From contig WBVU01000016.1 in assembly GCA_009192285.1 (NCBI GenBank), forward strand, positions 1 through 64,000: a DNA stretch of 64,000 nucleotides, written 5' to 3'. Below, one piece after another: positions 38,488 to 49,429 of the stretch. The DNA is from Morchella semilibera (lineage: Eukaryota > Ascomycota > Pezizomycetes > Pezizales > Morchellaceae). Position 1 is the stretch's first letter, and each line of letters starts with the position of its first letter. The notes beneath the pieces are model-generated. The model was not told the DNA's origin, did not search any database, and saw only the letters and a list, made by a program, of their open reading frames with translations. Position numbers and translations under genes: made by a program.

Positions 38488-40944
38488 ATGGTCAACGCCC
38501 CTGCCGAAATTGCTCACAAACGAAAGCGCACCTCGTCATCCCCAACCATGAAGGGTACCACAGAGGACGATACTGCAGACCCCATGTTTGAGAAGCGGAA
38601 AGAGGCTCTGGACCAGATCGCGAAGGATCTACTGATTGTTCTCAAGGAGTGAGTTTTTTTCTTTTCTTTTCTTTTTTCTTTTTTTCCCCCCCAGGATCGA
38701 AGCACTGCTGTACCTACGCGTTGATTGATCTCTAACCCCCAAAACCCTAGACACGACACCCAGCCCTCCATCCTAACGGCCACCATTCCCACTAGTGATA
38801 CATCCTCCCCCGAAGGCGGCCCCCCCAACAAACGCGCAAAGCTTTCATCGCATCCCACAACCATCGCTGAGCGCCTCTCATCAGGCGCCTACTCAACGCC
38901 CACAGCCCTCCTCGCCGACATCAGCGCCGTTTGCCGTACCGTTGACGCGCTCACCACCCACTTTGAGGAGTTTGCGCGCGATGTCGTCACGAGGGAGTGT
39001 CTGCGGCGACCCGCCCTCTTCAATGGCACGATGCCGCCCGCACGCACGGAGCCCCGTGAAAAGCTCGCGTTGATGGTCATGGGGCAACACGGTCCGCTCT
39101 TCTCGTCGCTACAGAATCCCACGGAGATTGTGGCGTCGCCCGAGGCGCTCTCACGGTCGTCGTCGGCGTCGGAGGAGTCGCCGGCTGCTGCACCACCATC
39201 GACAGCGCCCACGTCTACGTGCGCGTCGCCAAAGACGGCGCCGACAAAGGTGATACGTGTGGTTGCGCCGCTGAATGAGGCGAGTCTGCCGCCGCTGATA
39301 TCGACTGTTAAGGCCGCGTCGAGTCCGCTGAAGCGCGAGGCGCCGGAGAACGAGAAGGTCCCGACACTGGGGGAGGCGTTTCCGCCGGTGAGGATTAGCT
39401 CGTTGGCGCCGCCAAAGCCGGGGAGTATGGCGGCAGCGGGTATTGGGTTAAAGTGGGGGGGTGCCATTGGGCCCGGTGGGGCATCGATTGGGAATCCGGC
39501 GGCGGCGAGACCGGACCCTGCGGGGGAGTGGCTGCTGTATAAGAACCACCCGCCGAGGACGGCAAAGTATAAGGCGTTGGCGCGCGGCGAGCCGATAAGG
39601 CAGGGAATGGGATTGCCGGCGGACTTTGTCGCGGCGTATACGAGTTTTGCGCCGACGCGGGACGATTCGGGGGCGAAAGTTCCGGCGGGAGTCAGGAACC
39701 GGGTGTGGTGGGAGAAGGTGGGCAAGACAATGTTCAAGCAGACGTTTGTCGACCACCCGGGCATCGGCCATATGTACAGGGAATTCGAGGTTACCAAGAA
39801 GGCCGATGGAGACGTCGAGATGATTGAGGCCACGCAGGACGAGCAGGAGGACGAAGATGAAATCTTCAGGAAGGCGGTGGAGAACTTTGAGCCGGATGAG
39901 GACGTCCCAATCGACTTTCGACTGTTGGAGGGAGCTGAGAAGGAGGAGGAGACGAAGCAGAAGAAGGATGAGGATGAGCCCGTGGCGGGTGTCAACACTG
40001 ACGAGACCCTCAAGGAGATCTCAAACCTCCTCAAACGCCTCCAAAGCCATCAGTATATCCGTCTATCCACCGCTCCGACCCTCCCCGCCCCGCGCATCAA
40101 CACCTCCTCTACAGTCCCCTCTACAACCCCCGCCGCCGCCGCCGCCACCACCATGACCCCCGACACCCCGCACACTCCCACCCCCGAGGAGCTCACCATC
40201 TACAACGATATCCAGACCCGTCTCACCCACCTCATCTCGACCCTCCCGCCTCACCTTACAATAACAACCGACGGTACCCCCTCCGCCCCAGTAGCCATCT
40301 CCCCGCTCATTCCGCTACAATCCGGGACCCCAATCTACACTGGGACCCTCCCCTCCACACCCACCGTCCAACCGGCCGCTATTGCAGCCCTCAACGCAGC
40401 AGTGGGCATGTCGCCCTCCACCCCCTCACCAGCGCCAATCGCAATGATGTCGCGCCAATCCGTCAACGTCCCCGCGCCGCTCCCACCGCGGCTCCAGGGC
40501 GCCCCAAACGTGCAGACCTACTACCAGCCCCAGCAGTACCACGGTCACCAGCTGCCGGCCGCGACACAACCACACCACTATCCAAGCCCGTATGCGCCCC
40601 CACCGCCGAGGGTCGTCAGCCCGGGCGTGCAGCGCGTTGGCCAGCCGATGTTTCACGCCCATAGCATGCCGCCTACGACGCCGCGCAGGGTCAACGTGCC
40701 ACCGCCCATGGGGCTTGCGGCAATCGGTGCTGGCTATGGCAGCGGTGGTGGTGGTGGTGGTGGTGGTGGCGGCGGCGGCGGCGGGTATGCGGCAGCACAG
40801 GCTGCTGCGCAGGGTGTGCAGGGGGTCGTTCCGCAGAGCGCGCAGAGGCCGGACGGACTGAGGATGGGGGTACAGCATACCCAGGCGAGCATGGAGAATG
40901 GGACGGTGCCGGGGGGGAGGTATGCCGGCAGGAGTAGGAGGTAG
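38488..40944 (+). CDS. Conserved-looking nuclear protein of unknown function
   Basis: Two exons, 38488-38648 and about 38751-40944, give 784 residues (GTGAGT donor, CCCTAG acceptor). I do not recognise the family. The N-terminus has basic, nuclear-signal-like stretches (HKRKR, NKRAKL) and a helical region (MFEKRKEALDQIAKDLLIVL; ERLSSGAYSTPTALLADISA, then VCRTVDALTTHFEEFARDV). A compact central block (EWLLYKNHPPRTAKYKALAR, EPIRQGMGLPADFVAAYTS, RNRVWWEKVGKTMFKQTF) is the most likely functional part. An acidic stretch, then Pro/Thr/Ala-rich and poly-Gly segments follow. Together these suggest a chromatin or transcription-associated protein, but that is inference. The gene is notably GC-rich compared with its flanks. 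Confidence 0.65.
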
Positions 40945-41565
40945 TGTGATGGGTTTTTCTTTTTTTTTACATTTTTTTTTTTACCTTTTTTTAAAAAGAA
41001 TGAAGGGGCTTCTTTTGTGTTTCTGCATCTCTCTGTTTCTCTGTGTGTGTGTTTGTCTGTGTGTACTCCGTTTCAGTTCTTTGTAGTTTTCTTTATATTT
41101 TCTTCTTCCAGTGCTACTTTACACGGTGTGCCATTGCCGAACGAGACGAGACGAGACGAGAGTCCGAGTGGGAGGGGGGGATTAGCATATATACGTGCAT
41201 GTGTGTGTGTGTGAGTGAAGACTGACTGACTGACTGAATGACAAGTTCCTTTCTCTTTTCTTACTTCTAGTAGTTCTTTTCTTTTCTTTCTGGATCACCG
41301 AGACGGCTATAAAACTAGGGGTGGGGGAGGAGAGAATGTTTTTGTGTATGTGTGTTAATAAATAAATAAATGGGTTGATCATGGGCGAGCACTCATTCAC
41401 TCACAGTCTCACTCACTGCGGGTCACTCGTTTTCAGTCCTGGATGAGGGTTTATATCACAGAGGCCATTCTACAGAGGATACATGAATACTTAATTATAT
41501 ACCATCTCATCAACTATCAATTCCGTCCCATCCCACCGGTACCGCTATCTACACCACGAATCCGC
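40945..41565. other. Intergenic region between convergent genes
   Basis: T-rich 3' flank with TG repeats (41041-41065), a GAGAC repeat (41143-41162), TGAC repeats (41221-41240) and AAATA repeats. No gene. Confidence 0.5.
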
Positions 41566-41934
41566 CTACCTCAACCCCCCCGCCGCAAACCCGGTCCTCA
41601 GCCTCTCACCAACCCACGCGCCGGCCCCGCCCGCATCCCGCACGAGCCCGGCCACCCTGTACACGGGGACCATAGCGCCGACGGGCACCGCGCGCAACAC
41701 ATGTCCCGGGTCCCCGGTGACGCCGAGGACGTGCACGCGCTGCCAGCGCAGGCGCTTGACGGCCTTGACGTACTCTGCGAGCGTGGTTGCGTCGGCGGCG
41801 GAGACGAGCAGCGCGCCCGGGCGGCCCCGCAGGTAGAGCGCGCTGGTCGAGGGGAGGCGCCGGGTCAGTGTTTGCAGCGCGGTGAGCTTGCGCGGGGAGT
41901 GGAAGTGGTGGAATGTTAGCAGCGCGAGGGGCAT
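41566..41934 (-). CDS. RWDD/DUF1115-like small protein
   Basis: A single frame of 122 residues from the ATG at 41934; an in-frame ATG at 41982 would add 16 His/Gln-rich residues. After FHHFHSPRKLTALQTLTRRL comes LRGRPGALLVSAADATTLAE, then YVKAVKRLRWQRV. This matches the pattern of the C-terminal DUF1115/Prp3-C-like domain of RWD proteins (G-x-PG, then a helix, then the LRW motif). It is divergent from nse2 with only 121 bp between starts. Function unknown; the family call is from memory of the motif. Confidence 0.5.
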   Translation of the reverse strand: MPLALLTFHHFHSPRKLTALQTLTRRLPSTSALYLRGRPGALLVSAADATTLAEYVKAVKRLRWQRVHVLGVTGDPGHVLRAVPVGAMVPVYRVAGLVRDAGGAGAWVGERLRTGFAAGGLR

Positions 41935-42055
41935 TGTTTGTTGTTTGTGTTTGTGGTGTTGCTGTGTGTGTGAGGTCATCAATGTATTTAACTACTTATC
42001 TACTCCAATAAACTACTTTATCTATCTACACAACACCACCACCACCACACAAAAA

Positions 42056-43139
42056 ATGGCACCCAACCGCCCGCCCACGACCAGCGCCCCCCCACCGACC
42101 GCCCTCCCCGCCTACGAGCCGCCGCTCCTCCCGCTAACGCCGACCGCGCAAAGCGCACTCACGACACTGACCGAGAACCACGGGCGCCCCACCCCGCTCG
42201 ACAAGCTGACGGGGAGCGTCTCACGGGCGCTCGAGGACCTCGGCGGCATCGCCGCCGACCTCGCCGAACACGTTCCCGCCGGCGACGCCGACAGCGACGC
42301 CTCCGACAGCGAGGCGCGGCCGGCGCGCCAGCGCCTCCTCGACGAGCTCGAGGTCCAGGCGCGGGTGCTCGTCGACCAGGGTAGGGTTGCCGCGGACATG
42401 AAGGAGGTGCTTGGGCTTGCTGTGCGCGATGTTGGGGCGCCGGAGGGGGGCGTGGGCGTTGTGGGCGGGTTTGGGCGGAGGATGGCGGAGCGCGCGGTCC
42501 ACTACGACGGGCTGGGGATGAGGTCGAAGTATGCACCCCCCCCCCCTCTCCCCGCCGCTAGAAGACTGGCTACTAACAGGGGGCAGATACGGCAATGTGG
42601 CCGAATACGTCCAGTTCCGGCGGATGGTGTGGACCTCTCAGCGCGGCGACACGCAGATGCCCAAGGCCTCGACGTGGTTCAGCCACCTTGACGCTTCTTC
42701 GCAGGCCGCGCAGCCGCAGCCGCAGCAGGGCGACAACGACGACGACGGGGAGGACTCGGACATTGAGATTGCGCAGGAGCGCCACTCGTACCAGTGTCCG
42801 CTGACGCTGCGGACGTTCTCGGAGCCGTACACGTCGACCGTGTGTCCGCACTCGTTCGAGCGCGCCGCCATCCTCGAGTATATCCGTGGGCGCGGGCGCG
42901 GCGGCGTCAGCTGCCCTGTGCCTGGGTGTGCGCAGGTGCTGACGGTGGCGCTGGTTAGGCCGGATCCGGTGCTTGAGAGGAGGGTGAAGAGGGCTAGGAG
43001 GCTGGAGGAGGAGGAGGAGGAGGAGGAGGAGGAGGAGGAGGGGCAGGGGAGCGGGCAGGAGGGGGTGAAGAGGGAGGGGGTGAAGAGGGGGGGGAAGAGG
43101 AGGAGGGGGAGGGTGGTGGAGGTTAGCGACGAGGAGTAG
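42056..43139 (+). CDS. nse2: E3 SUMO-protein ligase Nse2/Mms21
   Basis: Two exons, 42056-42528 and 42587-43139, give 341 residues. The intron has a GTATGC donor, a perfect CTACTAAC branch point and a CAG acceptor; the join reads MRSKYGNVAEYVQFRRMVW. An SP-RING of the Nse type is clear: QCPLTLRTFSEPYTSTVCPH, SFERAAILEYI, then SCPVPGCAQVL, with Cys-Cys-His-Cys-Cys spacing as in Mms21. Nse2 is the SUMO ligase of the Smc5/6 complex in DNA repair, docked through its N-terminal helices to Smc5. The C-terminal tail is unusual: a run of Glu encoded by GAG repeats, then GVKREGVKRGGKRRRG basic repeats. Confidence 0.85.
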
Positions 43140-43312
43140 GTAGCCTTTTTTTTTTTTAGTTTAGTTTAGTATTAGTTTTAGTTTTAGTTTTAGTTTGGTA
43201 CCACTCTTTTCTTTTTCCTTCTCTTCTCCTTCTCCTTCTTCCAGTAGTCTTAGGGAACCCAAAGAGGGCCGGTGGTCCTCACCATATATGCATAAATCCC
43301 CACCACCACCGC

Positions 43313-43338
43313 ATCCAAGACACGAGTGATACCCCATG
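43313..43338 (+). repeat. Copy of dispersed repeat (CCAAGACACGAGTGATACCC)
   Basis: The sequence shares CCAAGACAC-GAGTGATAYCCCATG with copies at 33283 (minus), 45015 (minus) and 46872 (plus). Flanks are only loosely similar. Confidence 0.45.
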
Positions 43339-44270
43339 TCTCCAGTGGTTGTATAACCCAGCACTAGACCCAGCCCGCTGCATGTGCCCGACTGGGGGCA
43401 TAATAAGCTGACAACCACAGAGGAGAGGCGCCCCGGGTATGGTGCGGTTCTACGGATCGTCGCGGCATACAACTAATGACTTAAAAATCAGTTGTGGTGG
43501 TGGGTGCGGCCGAGTGATAATCCGTGACGCCGTCTACTGGCCCGGCGGTCTCTGGATGGGGGTAACACTTACCTAAGTGCTAGCCTGGTCTGGGCGGGCT
43601 ATCGTTAAAGAGGAGCTACAGACAACGTCTTCTGGTGATGTTGGGCTCAATCCCGGGGTCGGATTAATCAACAGGGCGTTATCATTTCTGGGACTACACG
43701 TGGTATGGCGCGCGCCGGTCCTACCCAAACACCACCTCCACAAAAAACCCATCTCAACACCACACCACACCACGCCACAATTGATTAAAAAAACATTTAA
43801 AACAGAGAGCTGGTGATTCTCTGTCTCTATTTCTTTTTAAACCCATTTTTGAGAGACTTTATGTTTTTAGCCCAGTGGCCGGCCCAAAATAGGCAAAGAA
43901 AGTATCCCGCCGTCCGGCGCCGGATAGCGCTGGCTGGCAGTACTTGTGCGGGCGGCGGGGGAAGAGGCCGGGTGGGTGGGTTGGGGTCAGGAGGGGGGCT
44001 ATGGTTTTGCGTGTCTTTTTCACTGGTGTGCTTTGGCTTTGGTAGTTTTGGGGGGGACTGGGGTTTTCTGTATGGTGTGCTATTCTAGGTACATGCATGT
44101 ATACACGTACTCTGGTTATCCCCCCTCCGCTCCCCCAATCCCATACATTTCATTACCCTAAATTAATGATGTAAACAAACAAACTTTCATTGCCTTTGAT
44201 GCATTGCCAAGGAGATTGATCTTTCCACAAACGGGGGGCTCATAAACTACAGCGGCACAAACAAAAGCAT

Positions 44271-44345
44271 CGTGGCGTGGCCTAGTGGTAATACACTGGG
44301 CTTCGTCATATGACCACGACAGGTTCAAATCCTGGTGGGAGCAGT
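44271..44345 (+). repeat. tRNA-like element with His-type anticodon loop (SINE head or pseudo-tRNA)
   Basis: A box TGGCCTAGTGG (44278-44288) and B box GGTTCAAATCC (44322-44332) are near-consensus and correctly spaced. The D stem (GCCT/GGGC) pairs. The anticodon arm (TCGTC-ATATGAC-CACGA) has one mismatch and would give anticodon ATG. The acceptor arms do not pair, and no T run follows within 20 bases. So it is likely a SINE head or decayed tRNA rather than a working tRNA. Confidence 0.5.
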
Positions 44346-45014
44346 GATGAGAAAGCCCAACATGGTAGCGACGCTCTTGAGGGATGAGTACTTCTTCACG
44401 TAAGTCTTTTGTTGCCGGCTCTCTTATCATTTATGTAAATTTTAGGGAACAGTGGTAGGCAAATCCTCTCCACGGTACGTACATGTTGTCGTGCTTAGTC
44501 AATGCCCGGGCGCAAAAGGATGTAATCTAGTACATAGTAGATTGACTTGGTAAGGGGTGTGTGGATGTGCCCGGCCGTCTTGTGCAGGCGTGGCGTGGGG
44601 GTGGGTTTTACACATAATGGCGAGTCCCCGTCACGGACATAGTATAGATTGAAGAACCCAGCGACACATGCACCAACAGACCCATAAACGCACTGTCAGT
44701 TGAAATATCCACAGCACAACCAGCCCGTCACCTCGTAACAGCCACTGCCCCCAACCCTAACCCGCGCGCTTCACAGCCCATCCTGCACGGTCTGTCCCGG
44801 GGGTGCACTCGCTGGAGGCTGGGTCAACAAACCAACAAGGACAGCAGGCCAGCATTTTCCACCACAGGGTAGCTGCATACGCGGACGGGACCAGAAAACC
44901 GGCCCGAGTGTCGAACGAGCGTCTCTAGCTGGACAGAACATACCAAGCTACGGGCGCTTACTAGCCAGCGACCCCCAGTGCGGTTCCAATTGTGTGGCTG
45001 AGCCCACGGTTTGG

Positions 45015-45033
45015 GTCATGGGATGTCACTCGG
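45015..45033 (-). repeat. Copy of dispersed repeat (CGAGTGACATCCCATGAC)
   Basis: Minus-strand copy of the GAGTGATATCCCATGA repeat, with one substitution in the core. Confidence 0.4.
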
Positions 45034-45360
45034 GCGTTTCGATGCCCGTAATAGATGACTGGGTTAGGTATGTCGCACGTGGTTCATCTGTACTAACGAA
45101 AGTAGGCATGCAGAAATATGTACGAAGCCGTCGGGGGTACAAAAAGGAAGCTACATAGTACAAATAACCAAAGAAGACCGACTACCACCACCACCACCAC
45201 CACCACCACCGATCATGCTAGCCACAGTTACTTATTAAACCGTACCACCAAACCGAACCTGGGGTCGGAATCCAAGCGGTCCATCAGCACCGCTGTATAT
45301 ATAAAAAAGAGGGCTTACGGTTGTGCACCAGAACCCTAGGCTAGAGAGATCTACCCATAT

Positions 45361-45790
45361 CTATCTATACCTTCTCCCCGACTTCCTCGCAGCCCCGGAG
45401 GTGTAGGTGTAGGGTGCTGATGCTGCCGCATATGCAAAGATGGCACAGATGCAGAGCACATCGCCAGCACTAACAGTAACCGTCGTCGCCCGATCGTGTT
45501 GTGGGCTTGCAACAAGCGGTAGTAACTATTAATTACACTCAACCAATTAAGTAACCGCCCGCCAGACCAGAAGGCACTACACAGAGGATAAACACAAACT
45601 TACATTCCCCCGTCCCCGCCTCCAAAACCAATAACTCTGAACGACGCCAAAAACCGCCCACCACGCCCGTAACAGCAACCACATCAGCGCCCTGCTCTCG
45701 CGTCTGCTGCAGGATACCATCGCTGGCCCCGACATTTGTAGCGTGCGCAAAAATAAAGACCATTGTGGTAGCGGTGGTTGGAATATTCAT
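45361..45790 (-). pseudogene. Small two-TM family, copy A (degenerate)
   Basis: Two exon-equivalents: 45790-45604 and 45525-45361. Exon 1 starts MNIPTTATTMVFIFAHATN, close to copy D (TATAAMSPTFTFAHAATG), and has the TREQ equivalent of the family REEQ motif. It no longer runs in one frame to the conserved GGGAAT/GTAAGT donor, so the copy looks broken. Exon 2 begins after TTAATAG in phase 0 and encodes SAGDVLCICAIFAYAAASAP followed by a basic tail ending in RRYR, matching the second membrane helix of the family. It is the last of a same-strand array A-D. Function is unknown. Confidence 0.5.
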
Positions 45791-45802
45791 TGGAACTACG
45801 GA

Positions 45803-45895
45803 TCACGTGACGAGCATCGAGGAAGAGAGAGTCATGTGACGTTTAAATACAGGTGTTCTGTCACCTAACCCTAATCCTAATGACGTGTCACGTGA
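45803..45895. promoter_or_regulatory. Cluster of TCACGTGA / TCATGTGA E-boxes with TGACG half-sites
   Basis: TCACGTGA palindromes lie at 45803-45810 and 45888-45895, and TCATGTGA at 45832-45839. Each is next to a TGACG or GACGT half-site (for example TGACGTGTCACGTGA at 45881). They lie 13 to 105 bases upstream of the ATG of copy A. RTCACRTG is the known target of Cbf1-type bHLH factors, and TGACG of ATF/CREB bZIP factors; actual use is inferred. Confidence 0.5.
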
Positions 45896-46301
45896 AACAC
45901 AAACAAGGCTGTAATTTCATCGTATGCGCGTGTGCGGCATGGTACGGGGCTGTGTGTACGAATTGCGGTCACGTCCCCGCTTGGTGTTTATTGGCTTGGG
46001 TTGTCAAAGTTTTCCAGCGCGGAGGCTCCAGATCATGAAAAGTCACTCGGTAGGGCCAAATCGAGTGGGGGTCATGATCGATACTGTGTCTAACGGCTCT
46101 TGTTTATCTTCACAAACAAGGCGCCCCCTGGATCGCTTCAGAGAGAATGTATAATACTTTATTTTACTGAATCCAACCAGAACAGCCGCAACACACAAAA
46201 ACACAACCCGCAAACCCAACAACCCCAATCCAGCCAACCATCTCCCCACCACCGTAGCCTGCAGATAACGGTTCTAACCTCTTACAGCACGCCCACACCA
46301 T

Positions 46302-46747
46302 TCAGGACCCTCTGTCATACCTACCACCACCCTGTTCTACATCCTCGGTCGGCCCCAAGGCGCGGCGGGGCAGGGCTCTGAGGGAACGGGCCGGCTCAGA
46401 GGCAATATACATGAGGACAATAAAGACGTAGAGAGCATCGTTGACACTTATGACCGCTGGTGGCCGGCCTGGCAGTGGGGACGGAAGGTTTGTCGCTGCG
46501 GTGGACTATTTTTTTTTAAGTGGCCGTCTATCTATACGTACGGGAGAGGGCTTACACTTCGCCTGCGGGTTTGCCAGTACCTGTATCCCAGGATCAAGAG
46601 GGGGATGATTGCTATTACAAGGCCGGAAATGCTGGTGACGGAAGCGATTACATCAACACTACCACTCCGCTCTCCCCGAGGGTGTAGAGTGGAGTGGGCG
46701 ACGGTGTGGATTGCTGGGACGGGCGTGGTGGTGGTAGAACTGGCCAT
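46302..46747 (-). CDS. Small two-TM family protein, copy B
   Basis: Two exons, 46747-46556 and 46505-46302, joined in phase 0 (donor GTAAGC, acceptor AAAAATAG), give 131 residues. Exon 1: a Thr-rich start (MASSTTTTPVPAIHTVAHST), HPRGERSGSVDVIASVTSIS, then the hydrophobic helix GLVIAIIPLLILGYRYW and a basic stop-transfer stretch (RRRS). Exon 2: a Pro-rich linker, then the second helix NDALYVFIVLMYIASEPA and a basic tail. It shares layout and intron position with copies D, E and F, and the exon 2 ending IASEPAR with copy C. I do not recognise the family. Evidence for a real gene is conservation of frame, splice sites and intron phase across copies. Confidence 0.6.
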
Positions 46748-46871
46748 GGAGCGGAAGTTGCCGGGGGTTTGGTTAGTTTGGTTAGTTAAGAAAAAGGTTT
46801 CTAGTTCAGGCAGCGGGATTTATGGTCGACTGCAGCCAAGAAAGTCCGTCCGGAGCTGGCCCTAGCCGACA

Positions 46872-46900
46872 TGCCAAGACACTGAGTGATATCCCATGAA
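46872..46900 (+). repeat. Copy of dispersed repeat (GCCAAGACACTGAGTGATAT)
   Basis: The best copy of the CAAGACAC-GAGTGATATCCCATGA repeat, upstream of copy B. Confidence 0.4.
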
Positions 46901-47371
46901 CCAACTTCCCTCGGGCAGGTGTAGAAATAAATCATCTTATTGTTTGTTGTATGTGTTGGTATCAATGATTCAAAATTTTGGCTCCGCTTTTTTGCTAGAA
47001 ACAAAATTGAATATACAGTAACAATATTATAACAAATCTTTCCTCCAATATATAAGCCTTGGGTGCCTTCTTATCCACTGCCGCTCCCCCTTCCCCTTCC
47101 TCCTGTCTATTAACCTGTAAGGATATAACAAGTACGTCGCGCAGCCCTAGCCCCGCCCCCGAAGGCCCCCTATGACTCTTGTATATTCTATATGTCTGAT
47201 GAACCATCAACTATCCCATCTGTACCATAGACTTTAAGAACAGCTCGAGATCTCCACCAATACCTCCCCCCCATTTACAGCTTCTAAAGCTTCGGGATAC
47301 CAGTTCCAAGGGGACCAAGAGTGAACCGACAGTGTCTTCTGGCACAGAGCTTTACTCTACTCCAAAAACCC

Positions 47372-47804
47372 TCAATCCAATTTAGCGGAGCACGAGGCAG
47401 AGGGACGAGCTGGCTCAGATGCAATCAACACACCGCATAACAATAAAGCTAGAGCAGCATTGACGTTTACCGCCGAACCTGTGCTGTGCATCGGGAAGGA
47501 GGGTGTTGGAGGTAATTGCGTTGACTATATACTTGACAAGTTAGTTTAGATTACCTATATATATTATGCGAAAGATCAGTTAGTTGTCCAGCATAGGGCT
47601 CACATTCCACCTGGAACTCACCCAGTAGTGCTTGTACCCCATGGATTAACGCAAGGGCAAGGACCGCGGTCAAAGCGTGACAATAATATACCGGTGGAAA
47701 AAACGGCCACACCAAGACCGTTGTTTTGCTCTTCTCGGATACAGTCTATTAAGTGGGTATCGGAAGTCAGGAACATTATCGGTAGCACAACTCTTTATGG
47801 CCAT
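47372..47804 (-). pseudogene. Small two-TM family, copy C (degenerate)
   Basis: The exon 2 equivalent, 47524-47372, follows a TATATAG acceptor in phase 0 and encodes NVNAALALLLCGVLIASEPA, parallel to copy B. The exon 1 equivalent (about 47804-47604) ends at the family donor (GGAAT/GTGAGC). It has a recognisable REEQNN motif and hydrophobic region, but they are not in one continuous frame. It appears to be a decayed member. Confidence 0.45.
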
Positions 47805-48926
47805 ACCTACAAAGTCAAGATCAGAATCCCCATAACAGTTTAACTCTGGATAACGTACCGTGGTTGCTTTCGGAGTTACACTCGATCATGGCCGTTGGTC
47901 AATCAGAGTGCAGTGTTCTTGGTGCGTGGCCAATGGAAAGGCCAGCTTGGTCCTAGCCACATACATCGTGTCTGGAAACCAGTTGATCACAATGATGATA
48001 CCGACGTGGCCAAGTATTACATGAAGGGATGTACTTCCAACTTTAACTAACATATACATGTAGTGATCGTGGCATATTCAAGTATGGTTGGGGGCAGGGA
48101 CACCTTAGGTTGAGCCGGAGTGTCAAAGTTGCTGAACTTTGAAGCCAACCAACACAACACATTAAAATTAAAATAGCCATGTAGGGTGATAGGGGAAGAG
48201 GTAAATAACACTGTAACAGAGCCCAGTCAATTCTATCTATTGTTGTTGTTGAGCTATTGAATTTCTAAAAGTTGGGTTTTTGGTAAGAGGCTGGCAATAA
48301 ATTACCTTCCACCCGATTAGGAAGTACACTACTACAGAATTACCCAATTGGGAATACATTACTGGTTCATGGACAGTCTCTTGGCATAAGGCCACTCACT
48401 GTCTTGGCGTTTTCAGAGCGATTTAATGCCAAGTAAATACTAGATCAGGAAGCGATCTTTACTGGGTACCCCCGTCTCTAGGTACCATATATACACGTAG
48501 TGGACATATATACCACTTTTCTATGCCTAGGTGGTGGGCTACAGAGGCCGGATTTCGGTGACAAATCTTTCAGTATCAGTCGATTGTTTGTGTTCCAAAT
48601 CATATATAATCACTCGGGTATGCTCGGCCATTGCGAGGTCTCATTTGGCCCCAAAATAAAGAACAGGGCCATAGTACTTGGAGTTATATCTAGCGAAATA
48701 ACTCTCATTCCTTATTAAACAAAAGCGAATCAAAGATAGAATGCGAATTGAACTCCTCAACATAAATAATCGCCATACAAAGGAAAGGAGCTGGAAAACT
48801 CCCTCTCAAATCTTTCCAACCTATCATAGTCAGTCAGCTAACTGCTCAAACTCTCGATATAACAATCCAAGATCTTTAATAAGTAACTCACAATTCCGAA
48901 CCGCCCGTCGAGAATGCAGTAGTAGT
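47805..48926. other. Spacer within the small two-TM gene array
   Basis: No gene seen. TACATGTA at 48055. It is AT-rich, with a TTG repeat near 48240. Confidence 0.4.
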
Positions 48927-49429
48927 TCAAGATACAGATCTATGCCTAGATCTCAGCTCCGTCTCGAAACCGGTATTTAGCGCGTATAAATTGGGGCCAA
49001 AGGCACGGCTCGGCGAAGACGAAATATACATGGTGATGAAACAAATGTAGAGAATATCATTGGCATTCGTTGTAGGCAAATGCGGGTGCATAAATGTATG
49101 CGCATGGTTATTCATAGCAGGGGCGGGCACTAATGTCTGAGCAGGTGTTAGATTGGACCATAGGGCATAAAGCACAAAGGTATATAGGAAATAAGACTGA
49201 CATTTTGCTTGCACCTTTTCAAGTATTTATATCCCATGAAGACAAGTGTAAGAATCGCGACTAAAACACCGATAATACTAGTGACAGTAGTGATCACGTT
49301 GACGCTGTTACCGTCTTGCTCTTCTCGGGTATGTAGGCTGTGGAACACATAGCGCGTATCAGGGATTCCGGTTGCAGCATGAGCAAAGGTAAAGGTCGGG
49401 GACATAGCAGCGGTGGCAGTCAAGTCCAT
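48927..49429 (-). CDS. Small two-TM family protein, copy D
   Basis: Two exons, 49429-49202 and 49136-48927, joined in phase 0 across a 65-base intron with a good branch point (CTAAC) and CAG acceptor, give 145 residues. Exon 1: MDLTATAAMSPTFTFAHAAT, then HTREEQDGNSVNVITTVTS, then the helix IIGVLVAILTLVFMGYKYL and basic KRCKQN. Exon 2: a His-rich linker, then NDILYICFITMYISSSPS and a tail ending RSRHRSVS. It is the best-preserved member of the array A-D. Topology suggests two membrane passes with both basic tails on the same side. Function is unknown. Confidence 0.6.

Larger units (their letters stand above)
43140..45360. other. Gene-poor region with short repeats
   Basis: It starts with TTTAG repeats (43157-43198) after nse2. 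It contains copies of the dispersed GAGTGATATCCCATGA repeat, a tRNA-like element at 44271, an AACCCTAA telomere-like motif near 44753, and an ACC repeat at 45182-45210. No gene is supported. Confidence 0.5.

Noticed and set aside
43505-43580. A-box-like CGGCCGAGTGATAATCC suggesting a Ser-type tRNA
   Set aside because: No B box within range and no acceptor pairing.
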